Source of the DNA: Chloroflexi bacterium CG23_combo_of_CG06-09_8_20_14_all_45_10
GTDB lineage: Bacteria; Chloroflexota; Dehalococcoidia; GIF9; AB-539-J10
Length of the DNA: 9,710 nucleotides
NCBI GenBank assembly: GCA_002772325.1
Contig: PCSL01000003.1
Span: 1 to 9,710, forward strand
Direction: 5' to 3'
Shown here piece by piece: positions 1 through 8,000 of the stretch. The position numbers and the translations under genes were made by a program. Under the pieces are notes generated by a model. The model searched no databases, had not been told where the DNA came from, and saw only the letters and a program-made list of their open reading frames with translations. Each line of letters begins with the position of its first letter. Within the stretch, counting starts at the first letter, position 1.

Positions 1-373
1 AAAAGGAAAGGATTCCCCATAAAGCGAAAGCCAGGCTAATTCCTGCGGCAACCCAGTTCCAATGTTTTACTGCACTGGAGAAATGTCCTCTCCATACCAC
101 CCAGATTATTGCCCCTACAGCAATAGCTATCATGATTAATCCCAAACCAAATAACGACAGCATATCAGTGCCCCAAGTTTCCAAAGTAGAAGCGAAGTAA
201 TACAACACCCCCACGATAATAACAGTTAATATAAGCCTTCGTGTCACCGGCAGGGCAAGGAAACTAAAAAAACGCTTCCATAAAGGTTTGTCTCTGGAGT
301 TCCCTGAGTTCCCTCGCTGCGCTCGGGACTTCGTCTTTAACCTAAATGACCTGTGATGCTTCACCTTGGGCAT
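1..373 (-). CDS. ftsK: FtsK/SpoIIIE-type DNA translocase, N-terminal membrane part (truncated at window edge)
   Basis: The first 124 codons of a gene that leaves the window are visible, starting MPKVKHHRSFRLKTK. A basic cytosolic leader of about 45 residues is followed by three strongly hydrophobic segments near residues 46-62, 70-94 and 105 onward, the second ending in IIWVVWRGHF. This matches the usual FtsK/SpoIIIE layout: a membrane domain of about four helices that anchors a hexameric ATPase pumping DNA through the division septum. The motor domain lies outside the window, so the assignment rests on the membrane pattern plus the ribonuclease J gene at the far side, which is a frequent neighbour of ftsK/spoIIIE. 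The ATG at 373 is chosen because an in-frame TAA lies five codons upstream; its ribosome-binding site is poor. The leader contains a short tandem duplication (297-314). It could also be another multi-pass membrane protein; certainty is moderate. Confidence 0.5.
   Translation of the reverse strand, partial: MPKVKHHRSFRLKTKSRAQRGNSGNSRDKPLWKRFFSFLALPVTRRLILTVIIVGVLYYFASTLETWGTDMLSLFGLGLIMIAIAVGAIIWVVWRGHFSSAVKHWNWVAAGISLAFALWGILSF
297..314. repeat. Tandem 9-bp duplication in the FtsK-like leader
   Basis: GAGTTCCCT occurs twice head to tail (297-305 and 306-314). In the minus-strand reading frame it encodes a duplicated Gly-Asn-Ser in the cytosolic leader before the first membrane helix. It is followed by a GC-rich, imperfectly self-complementary stretch (about 308-333) whose composition differs from the rest of the leader. 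Confidence 0.6.
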
Positions 374-394
374 GGCAACTACATCTTAGTTGAA

Positions 395-424
395 ATTGTA
401 AACAAATTAAGGCAGTTCCTGCAA
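395..424 (-). promoter_or_regulatory. Possible sigma-70-type promoter for the FtsK-like gene
   Basis: On the minus strand, TTGCAG (419-424) and TACAAT (395-400) are separated by 18 bp. This would start transcription near 388, only about 15 nt before the ATG at 373, giving a very short leader in keeping with the weak ribosome-binding site. The 131-bp gap 374-504 holds no other gene that I can support and no convincing terminator behind the helicase gene. This is a motif match only. Confidence 0.35.
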
Positions 425-504
425 CAAGAGGTAACAAAATGACGGTTTGTGACATGGTTTCAGTAAGCTGGGCTGTCAACTTACTACAGAAAAGAGAAGG
501 ATTC

Positions 505-3500
505 TTAAATAAGTGCCTCACTGCAAACTATGCGTGGTATTTCTTCGGTCTCAGTGAAAATATCCTTTTGGTCCAAGCGCTCGCGCAGGCTATGCTCATG
601 GTAAACGTTGGTAAGACTTCTGAGCAGGTCGTCGCCAACCACGCCGTTCCGTCTAAGAAAATTTAGCTTCTTATTTACCGCCGGCGATGGACTCATTCGG
701 AATGCTCTCTCCAAAATGTTAATCCTAGCTTTAGTCTCATCGTCACTTTGCTTATAAAGAGCACTGAGTTCGCGTAGAACGTATCGCTGTGCTTGTGTCA
801 AAGATATGGTCTGAACTCGCTCTGCTCGCCTGTGTTTTACGTCTTCCTCAAAAACACATTTGACTTTCATTATGTCACGGTTGTAACCAGGCGGAAGTTT
901 TGCGACTGGTTCGAGTGCGGAACATTTGATGGCACTCATGGCTTTCGCCACATCTCGGGAGGCTATATTTCCGTCCTTGTCAACCAGAATGAGTTGATAA
1001 AAACGTCCAGCCTCACAAAAAACATATCGTCCCTTAAAATCAGCTTCTTTCGAAGACCGAATACCATCCCTGAGCTCCGATATTCTCTGAAATTCCTCTG
1101 GCTTCTCACTTCTTAGATGCCTGAGCATTTCTTCGGCTTCATTGAGGTCCACGAGGTCTCTGACGTCCTCTTCAAATAGGGACAGTTGCCCCCCTCTACT
1201 TTCATAGATGGCGTACATAGCTTGCTCATTTAGCTGCTCACTTGGGTCAAGGATGGCCGCATCCTCTCCAATCGTGTCGTGTATTTCTTGAATGCGGCTT
1301 TCCAGCACTTGGGTAATGCCTAAGCCTCTATCAAGCTCAGTCTCAGGAAGAAAGTTAAACGCCCATACTATGTCATTTTCAGAGCCTATCCTGTCGATGC
1401 GACCGACCCGTTGTATTAGTTTGACAGGATTCCAGTGCAGGTCGTAATTTATTACCTTGTCGCCATCCTGCAGGTTAAGTCCTTCAGATAGCACATCAGT
1501 AGACACGAGTATGCGAATCTCGCTCTCGCCTTTTAGAAACTTGAATTGTGGGTTGGCTTTGGGAGCGAATCGGCCTGCCATTCTAGACTTACTTTTATCA
1601 GTGCCATAAATCACATCTATGTCTGGCTCCTTATTACCGGGGTTCAGGTTTTCATATAGATATTTGGCTGTGTCTGCATATTGGGTGAAAATTAGGCATT
1701 TACCTTTGTCTAACGGCTCCTGCTTCATCCTAGAAAATAACTTCTGTAGCTTGTCGTCATTGCTGGGAGTAATTGGTTCCACTAACTGGAGAACGTGCTC
1801 AAGTAATTTCTTGTCCGCTTCTATGTGGTCGCGTAGCCTTGTATCATCGAAATCCTTTATATCGTACTGCCCAGACATCTCCCGCAGTTGGTCCATCAAG
1901 TCAGCCTCTTCGTATCGGTCACATTCGTAAAGGAGTTGCTGAGCATCATCACCTGCTGGCACAATGCCCGCATCTAAGGATTTAAGAAAGGCTTTATGTA
2001 TGAGAATAAGACGTCTTATCGTTTCTCTGAAGGCATAGACGCTGGACTCGAACCTTTTGAAAAGAAGAACCCTGATAATTCCTCTAAGATTGATGCCCGC
2101 ACGTTGAAGCTCGTTGTATGGCTTCTGTTTTCGTTTCTCCGGGCGCACATAGTTATAAAGTCCGTAACGAGCATAGGTTAGTTCTTGTCCCAGCTTTGGC
2201 TGGTAATGTGTTCCTCGAGGCCGACCCAGATACGTCCTAATTCGCTGGTAAAGCCCATTATATGTTGCATCTATACTGTATCTAAGCGGCGCCAACTCCC
2301 GTCTGGGGAAAAACTGGTGTTTCCCACCTACAATGACGTACGCACGCTTGGTGCCATCGAGATATTGTCTGCACTCGGTGTCCGACAACTCACGTAAAGG
2401 CTGGTGGGTGTCTTCGGCATATCCATACCAGCGAAGAACATGCCTGCGGGTTCTTCTTATGAGCACATGAACCAACAGGTCCTGCAATCTTCTTTCTTCG
2501 TTGTCTATCAATTTGAAATACTTCTTCAGGTCTGGAGGGTCTATGGGCAGGTCGGTCTTATCTTCTTGGTGAAATAGTTTGGTCTGGTTGTAAATGTCCC
2601 AGGCTGATTTGTTTCTTGGGGTAGCAGTCAAAAAGCAACATTTTCGTCCCGTTGACAGAAATGTGTGAAGCGCTTCGTAGCGCTGCGTGGTATGGTGGCG
2701 AAAGTTATGGCTTTCGTCTACCAACACCATGTTGCGGTCTCGGTACTTCACATCTTGAAGAAGGCCGTTTACACCCGCTTCGTCCGTTTCTTTCAGGAGG
2801 CTCATAGACAGTACTCGGGCGTTAAGGTCGTAGACTTCGTTGTAACCTTCCCACATGTCCTCAAGGGGCTTGGGACATATTATGAGAGGGCGCGCATGCT
2901 CGGTTCTCTCAAAATGTTTCACTATGGCGGCGCCAATGTAGCTTTTGCCTAATCCAACCACGTCCGCCACAAAACAGCCGCCGTAGTCTCTTATCTTTTG
3001 GATTGCTTGATAGACCGCGACCTTCTGGAAGTCAGCGAGGTCCCTCGTTATTTCATCATCCCAAAGGATTTCCGCTCCCTTTTCCTCTTCGAGCCGGTCT
3101 TTCACTAATGTGTAAAGAGTCTTCAGATAGATATCATAGGGTTTTACCAAACGGGCTGCCCAGGACTGGTTTAGCTCGTTCATTAGGTGAGCTTCAAAAT
3201 CCTGAGCTTCATCCCATAGCTCATCGAACCATCTTGTTAATTCGGCGTGATTTCCATCTCCCTCGATTCTTACATTTAGTTCAGTATTGTCTGAAATGCC
3301 AGCGAGGGTTAGGTTGGAAGAGCCAACGATGGACGAACCCTTGTTTGGTGGGGGCACGGGCTTACCCTTGTCATCGTAAAGATTTTTGTAGTCAAAGATG
3401 TATGCTTTAGCGTGTAAATGTCCCTTGGTATATACCTTAACCTTGAGCCGCTTCTCTTCTATCATGTTAACTAAGATCTTCACCAGGCTTTCCCCTTCAT

Positions 3501-3846
3501 CAGTCTGATCCATAAGAGCAATGGCTTCCTGAAGGTTCTCGGCTGTCTCGTTTGCCCGTCGCCTTTGGTCTGCCTTCTTGCTTAGCCTGATATCCTCCAG
3601 AGCTTGGTCAACTAGCTCCAGGCGTTTATACCCTTCGCTGATTTGCTCTATGGTTTGTCGATTAGACGTATTGCCGATGAGAAGCTTGAGCTCCGATATC
3701 CCTTGCAGATTCTTCTGAATCGGCTCGAAGCCAGACAAGAAGAAATAGCCCACAGCGAATTTCGCCCGCTCCGTAGAAGGAAGAATGCGGTTTATGTGGT
3801 CGACCAGTCTTTCAGTGCGATTGTCTATGATGTCATGCGTCAGCAT
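505..3846 (-). CDS. PLD-like nuclease domain fused to SNF2-family helicase/translocase
   Basis: This 1113-residue protein is intact. The N-terminal domain (about 1-220) has a single HKD-type phospholipase-D signature: H145-A-K147, then GSSN at 175-178 and a conserved-looking E189. This is the pattern of PLD-superfamily nucleases of the NgoFVII/BfiI kind, which work as dimers. A SNF2/DEAD-like motor follows: motif I VVGLGKS (296-302), motif II DESH (377-380), motif III TATP (407-410), motif IV LIFTQYAD (718-725), motif V STDVLSEGLNLQ (782-793) and motif VI QRVGRIDRIG (812-821). Residues of about 470-700 between the two RecA lobes form a long basic insertion. The tail after about 860 is not recognised. 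The likely role is ATP-driven tracking on DNA coupled to cleavage, as the restriction arm of a defence system. The start at 3846 has GGGAGA just upstream. It lies 53 bp after the DUF2283 gene and is probably in the same transcript. Domain calls are firm; the defence role is inferred from context. Confidence 0.9.
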   Translation of the reverse strand: MLTHDIIDNRTERLVDHINRILPSTERAKFAVGYFFLSGFEPIQKNLQGISELKLLIGNTSNRQTIEQISEGYKRLELVDQALEDIRLSKKADQRRRANETAENLQEAIALMDQTDEGESLVKILVNMIEEKRLKVKVYTKGHLHAKAYIFDYKNLYDDKGKPVPPPNKGSSIVGSSNLTLAGISDNTELNVRIEGDGNHAELTRWFDELWDEAQDFEAHLMNELNQSWAARLVKPYDIYLKTLYTLVKDRLEEEKGAEILWDDEITRDLADFQKVAVYQAIQKIRDYGGCFVADVVGLGKSYIGAAIVKHFERTEHARPLIICPKPLEDMWEGYNEVYDLNARVLSMSLLKETDEAGVNGLLQDVKYRDRNMVLVDESHNFRHHTTQRYEALHTFLSTGRKCCFLTATPRNKSAWDIYNQTKLFHQEDKTDLPIDPPDLKKYFKLIDNEERRLQDLLVHVLIRRTRRHVLRWYGYAEDTHQPLRELSDTECRQYLDGTKRAYVIVGGKHQFFPRRELAPLRYSIDATYNGLYQRIRTYLGRPRGTHYQPKLGQELTYARYGLYNYVRPEKRKQKPYNELQRAGINLRGIIRVLLFKRFESSVYAFRETIRRLILIHKAFLKSLDAGIVPAGDDAQQLLYECDRYEEADLMDQLREMSGQYDIKDFDDTRLRDHIEADKKLLEHVLQLVEPITPSNDDKLQKLFSRMKQEPLDKGKCLIFTQYADTAKYLYENLNPGNKEPDIDVIYGTDKSKSRMAGRFAPKANPQFKFLKGESEIRILVSTDVLSEGLNLQDGDKVINYDLHWNPVKLIQRVGRIDRIGSENDIVWAFNFLPETELDRGLGITQVLESRIQEIHDTIGEDAAILDPSEQLNEQAMYAIYESRGGQLSLFEEDVRDLVDLNEAEEMLRHLRSEKPEEFQRISELRDGIRSSKEADFKGRYVFCEAGRFYQLILVDKDGNIASRDVAKAMSAIKCSALEPVAKLPPGYNRDIMKVKCVFEEDVKHRRAERVQTISLTQAQRYVLRELSALYKQSDDETKARINILERAFRMSPSPAVNKKLNFLRRNGVVGDDLLRSLTNVYHEHSLRERLDQKDIFTETEEIPRIVCSEALI

Positions 3847-3899
3847 CTAAATCTCCCTGGCAAGTGCGGGGTGATGAATTCACTCAGCGATTGATAGGC

Positions 3900-4115
3900 T
3901 TAAAGCGGAGATGTCTTTGAAGCTTTTGCCTGGTACACCATGGTTTCTGGCTCATGGACATGCTCCGACGCATTCAGTACCTCGATGGATACCAGCTTAC
4001 CATCTTGGTCGTAATCGACAATTATTCCCTCCCGGACCTCATCGCTCTCGGCCACTGCTTCGTCCCTGAAAATAAGGTCAAGGGTATCAGTCTCCGTGTT
4101 ATAAATGACTTTCAT
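3900..4115 (-). CDS. DUF2283 small protein, likely antitoxin or partner of DUF4258
   Basis: A 71-residue protein beginning MKVIYNTETDTLDLIF, with the central EVREGIIVDYDQDGKLVSIE pattern and a following LNAS that are typical of DUF2283. The frame stays open to an upstream GTG, but ATG 4115 is preferred because GAGGAGG lies 6-7 nt before it and the family starts at this MK-hydrophobic-Y motif. The start overlaps the end of the DUF4258 gene by 17 bp, so the two are probably translationally coupled. DUF2283 proteins are often found beside DUF4258 proteins and the pair is regarded as a putative toxin-antitoxin module. The family has no proven biochemical activity known to me, so the antitoxin role is inferred. 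Confidence 0.85.
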   Translation of the reverse strand: MKVIYNTETDTLDLIFRDEAVAESDEVREGIIVDYDQDGKLVSIEVLNASEHVHEPETMVYQAKASKTSPL

Positions 4116-4383
4116 GCCTTTCCTCCTCAATCCAGTATTTGTCAATTTTGCTTGTCCTGTAGACACTTACCACTTTCAACGTGCTTCCCGCTGACTCCAC
4201 AATCACCCTTAGCAGCATTTCCTTCTCTGCAATCTTATCACGGTACTTGCCCTGAAACACAAGCCTATTCTTTTTTGACGGCACTTTTTGCTGCGGATGT
4301 TCAATAGTGGACAGCACCAATTCAAGGTCAATACCACGCCGTTGAGCTTCAAACCGGGCATGTTCAGTTATGATAGTTGCCAT
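4099..4383 (-). CDS. DUF4258-type small protein, putative toxin of a TA pair
   Basis: This 94-residue protein has the DUF4258 pattern: an N-terminal TEHARFEAQRRGIDLELV helix segment (residues 6-23), a central KKNRLVFQGKY strand region, and a C-terminal LKVVSVYRTSKIDKYW motif. The HAR-EAQRRGI start followed by a vYRT-like end resembles small RelE/BrnT-like toxin folds, which usually act as ribonucleases, but no catalytic set can be assigned with certainty. ATG 4383 has AAGGAG seven bases upstream. The gene follows the HTH-nucleotidyltransferase gene by 16 bp and overlaps DUF2283 by 17 bp, so all three probably share a transcript. If it is a toxin, it precedes its antitoxin, the reverse of the commonest order. 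Confidence 0.8.
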   Translation of the reverse strand: MATIITEHARFEAQRRGIDLELVLSTIEHPQQKVPSKKNRLVFQGKYRDKIAEKEMLLRVIVESAGSTLKVVSVYRTSKIDKYWIEEERHESHL

Positions 4384-4399
4384 TTATAAGCTCCTTGCC

Positions 4400-4999
4400 T
4401 TAGTCAGCCAGTCTTCTAAACTCACCTTTGTCACCTATCAGAAATATCTTTTCTTCCTCGAGCACGGTCTTTACGAAGTGATGGTCTTCTTTCACTTTCT
4501 TCTTGAATTCGGCAATCGGATATACAACCGCATTTACCTCGCGTCCCAGTTTTTCTTCCGCCGGCGAGAGAAGCGAAACCACATCTCCAAAGGAAATTCT
4601 CCCCACTATCATCAAGTCTATATCGCTTTTTCTATCATCGGCGCTCCTGGCAACTGAGCCGAAGATAAAAGCTACCCGTACTTTATCTGCCTTAGTCGCC
4701 AGAGACTGCCTGATGACATCTGCCACGCCGAAGGTTTTTGTCACGATACTTTTAAGCTCGATGAAGATAGGGCACTGAGCATTCGCCCGGTAGTAGACCT
4801 GCCTCCCCTGCACTTCACGGATGATGATACCGGTATCCGTCAGGTTTTTCAGCTCTCGCTGCACCGTCCCCCGGCCGCTTTTCACGGCATCCAGCACCTG
4901 TTTGGTGTAAAAAGAATTGTCCGCTCGCCCGTAGAGAAGGGCAAGGACCGCCTGCCTTGTTTTGCCGAAAAGACCGCTGCATAACGAATTAGCAATCAT
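4400..4999 (-). CDS. Winged-HTH regulator fused to MNT-type nucleotidyltransferase
   Basis: A 199-residue two-domain protein. Residues of about 8-75 form an ArsR-like winged helix, with SGRGTVQRELKNLTDTGI (41-58) as helix-turn-helix and GRQVYYRAN (65-73) as wing. Residues of about 105-190 form a minimal nucleotidyltransferase with FGSVARS (113-119) and SDIDLMIVG (125-133), giving the GS and D126-x-D128 metal ligands. Where many members carry a third Asp, the sequence is EVNAVVY with Asn at 156. Single-domain MNT proteins of this kind act as antitoxins that AMPylate HEPN toxins (MntA-HepT), but no HEPN gene lies nearby. The gene follows the methyltransferase after 55 bp that hold a promoter and paired palindromes, so autoregulation is likely. 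Start 4999 has AGGT eight bases upstream. Domain assignment is strong; target and partner are unknown. Confidence 0.88.
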   Translation of the reverse strand: MIANSLCSGLFGKTRQAVLALLYGRADNSFYTKQVLDAVKSGRGTVQRELKNLTDTGIIIREVQGRQVYYRANAQCPIFIELKSIVTKTFGVADVIRQSLATKADKVRVAFIFGSVARSADDRKSDIDLMIVGRISFGDVVSLLSPAEEKLGREVNAVVYPIAEFKKKVKEDHHFVKTVLEEEKIFLIGDKGEFRRLAD

Positions 5000-5005
5000 A
5001 GTTAT

Positions 5006-5042
5006 TACCTATTTCGGGTATTATCTTACCCATATTGGGTAA
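5006..5042. promoter_or_regulatory. Two tandem palindromic operators
   Basis: Two matching dyads lie between the methyltransferase stop and the regulator start. On the plus strand TACCTATTTCGGGTA (5006-5020) has one arm mismatch, and TTACCCATATTGGGTAA (5026-5042) is perfect over 7-bp arms. Read on the minus strand they share the form TACCC-N5-RGGTA, and their centres (5013 and 5034) are 21 bp apart, two helical turns, as expected for cooperative binding by dimers on one DNA face. The nearest DNA-binding protein is the winged-HTH product starting at 4999. The binding partner is inferred. Confidence 0.7.
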
Positions 5043-5051
5043 CAAAATCAA
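5023..5051 (-). promoter_or_regulatory. Internal promoter for the regulator, TA pair and helicase genes
   Basis: On the minus strand, TTGATT (5046-5051) and TAAGAT (5023-5028) are spaced by 17 bp, predicting a start near 5016. The perfect palindrome (5026-5042) fills the spacer and the second palindrome (5006-5020) covers the predicted start, a classical repression layout. The position would let the downstream genes be transcribed separately from the methyltransferase. The -10 match is moderate. Confidence 0.5.
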
Positions 5052-5054
5052 GTA

Positions 5055-8000
5055 TTAGACACTGCTGGCTTTACTTTGCCGTTTTAGTGTCTGCTCTTTT
5101 TCAAGTCTTTCAGTTACGTGTTCAAGCAAAGCGCGATAAATTTGCTCTTGCAACTCTCCAAGCCCAAACGCCGACAACACGGTAGCATCAAATCTGATGC
5201 GGTCTTCTTGTTGTAGCTCTTCTTCGATGGGAAGGATATTTCGCTCGCATAATGAGTCAAAGGACTTGGCCAAGAGATTCGTGTAACCTGATGAAACACT
5301 GGCTGGATTAAGTAGTAGTACGGACTTAATCTCGGGACCGTATAGATTTATTCTGCCTGGAATGTTAATACGTCCAAAGAGTTCAACGCAGAGATAAGTT
5401 AAAGCACTGTTAAGTAATGGCACACCTAGTGCTGCTTCTGTCCTATTCTTAAAATCACCAACAAAGAACATATCACTGATGAGAATCCGGTGAGGATTCC
5501 CAGCAAGGAAAAAGCGCTCTCTAATTAGACGAGGTACAACGAATTGCCCTGGATCCACATCTGGTAAAGCATACCAGAGCGTTCTTCCCTTTAGGGTCGG
5601 AGCATCAGGCAGTCTTACACCAGCTACTGTATGTTTGGCACCCTTCTCTGTTGTCAACTTTGAACCATATGAAATGTAACTTAATGCACCAGGCTTATTT
5701 CTTAGCGATGATAATGGCTCACGACATACGAATACTTGAGCATTAGCTGCCTCTGGCATGATGCGTAGTTTGTTTATCTGCTGCATTGACCAGATTAAAG
5801 GTTTGAAGAACTCTTCCTCAATTTCCCAGTCTCGTATGCGTTCCTCATCCAGATAGAAAAACTGATTAGCACCCGTGGTAAAACCACGCCGTACCTCAGC
5901 AATATCACCCAGACGCACCAGCTTGCCTTTGCCCTTTTCCAGAATCGTCCAGTAGATATCCGGCGCTCTCAAGTATTTACCACCCCATTTGTTGCCGATG
6001 TAGCGGGCGGTTTTAATCAAAGGTCCGGCGGCTTTGCCAGTTTCCTCTTCCTGCGGTATCTCACAGCCATCTTCTAGGAGCTTACTTTGCTGAATTGGAA
6101 AGATACGGTATTCTTTAGTTGCCTTACGCTCGGTTGCCTCCTCAATTTCGTCAAAGATTACCGGTGATAGGATATGCTCAAAGGGCACACGGAACATGAC
6201 AAAGCGAGCAGTCTTGTCTAATGCCCACTCGCGGCGGTCATCCGGCGAGGAAAAGAGCACGATGATTGAGTTCACATCGGCGTTAGCAAAGGTGCGCTTT
6301 ACCTGGTTATCCAGAACCAGCTTGACATGGCTGTGCTTGAGCAAGAACTCCTGCAGGTCGGCCCCATAGCCCACATCCAGCCAGGAGTTAGAGGTGATGA
6401 AGCAAAACGAACCTTTGCTATTCAGTAGAGAAAGCCCGTGCAGGTAGAAATAGATATAGAGGTCACTTTTGGCATCAATTCTGTGGGCTGCGGTGTTAGT
6501 ACCAGCTTTATAGCCAAAGAAATGAGGAAACGCCTGATATACGGAAAGCGCCAGCTTCGCCTTGTATTCCCTCTTATCATTCGTGACCTGAACACCGTGG
6601 ACTACTGGTGCAGCAATCGCTTCCTGACGCACATAAGGGGGATTGCCCATGACGATATCAAAGCTCTTGTTCTCACCTTCAAAGATTTCCACAAAAGCGA
6701 TATCCCATACAAAGGGTACTTCTCTGGCAGCACTAAGCGCCTTTTTTGACACCTTGGTCTGTGCCAATTCAGTGGTAAGGGCTTCAATTTCCTGCAGGTA
6801 TTGGTTTGCTTCTAAATCCATCTGGTGGGGTGGTGGAGCCCCTTTGCCATCTAGACCTATCTGATAAGTCTGCGGACCTTCCAGCTTTCGCCGCACAGCC
6901 TTGATACGCTCTTGGATAGCATGTCCCCTGGCATCCAGAATATCTGAGAATAGCCGTTTTTCCTCATTCTTCAAAGCATCCACTGAATGAAACTGGCACG
7001 TTTTGTCGCTGTTGTAGAACTTGAGCTTCTCGTTCTTCAGGTTCGTGATTCGGGCTTTTAACGGTGGTGGTATCTCCTGTGAGGCAGCAATGTGCCCAAG
7101 ATTTATCCCGCCGACTTCCTGCACCAGACTGTCTCCACAGCGAACTTTGAAAGAGAAGTAGGGTAGTAGAGGCTCCCGCCGGACATGGAGCTCTTCGCGA
7201 GTAAACTCAGCATCAATAATCAGCGCCAGCCAGAGGCGTAGCTCGGCAACATGACACGCCCACTCCATCACATCCACGCCATACAGTGATTGGCCAATAA
7301 TCCGTTTCTTACGGTCATAAGATGCTTCTGTTATACCAAGCTGACGATTAGCCCGCTCCTGGAGGTCATCCAGGATATTGAGCATGCCCACCAAAAAAGA
7401 ACCAGAACCACAGGCAGGGTCCAGAATAGTAATTTCATGGAAGCGTTCGTTGAGAGCAGACCAGAGATTAGCTTCAGCGATGGCTTTGTCGGCATTAGTT
7501 TTCTCATCAGACTCCAGGGCGAAGATAAGCTGGTAAAGCAGTTCCTTTCTGTCTTCTCCAAGGTGGTTAGCCAGATGGTCTACCAGTGATAGGCGGCACA
7601 TCAGGTCAATCTCAGTTCTGGGGGTATAGAAGATACCTGCCTCACCACGCTCATCCACCTCCTCAGAGACATTGACTAGGCTCTCATAGACTTTACCTAT
7701 CATCTCCGGGTCAACGGCTACTTCCTTATCCAGGGGACTGTCTTCCGCGATGGTGAAGTTGTAGCGTTCCAGGAACTTCAGAATCTGCTCGAAGCGCCGG
7801 TCGGAAACAACGGCTTTATGCTGCTGGTCAAACTTGTTTTCGGTGAATAGACCACCGTTGAGATATGGTGCCAGGGACAGAGCCTCTTTGATTTCAGACG
7901 GGAAATAGCTGTGGCCACCGTGGAACCTGTTATTAAAGGCTTCAAAGAAAAGCACTTTCAGCCAGTTGTCCACGAACGAATTCTGGCTCTGTTCGGAACG

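Noticed and set aside
409..424. GCAG-TTC-CTGC dyad before the FtsK-like gene, considered as an SOS/LexA box
   Set aside because: It does not match either the E. coli or the Gram-positive LexA consensus and has only four-base arms.
462..485. Hairpin AGTAAG/CTTACT with a 12-base loop after the helicase stop, considered as a terminator
   Set aside because: Six A/T-rich pairs, a large loop and no U-run on the minus strand make it too weak to call.
439..666. Plus-strand open frame of 75 codons at the end of the helicase gene
   Set aside because: It lies mostly opposite the helicase coding sequence, has no family resemblance and no good ribosome-binding site; it is a shadow frame.
3003..3410. Plus-strand open frame of 135 codons
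   Set aside because: It is fully antisense to the PLD-SNF2 gene and its residue pattern (many Pro, Arg, Ser, Cys) is typical of a reverse-frame artefact.
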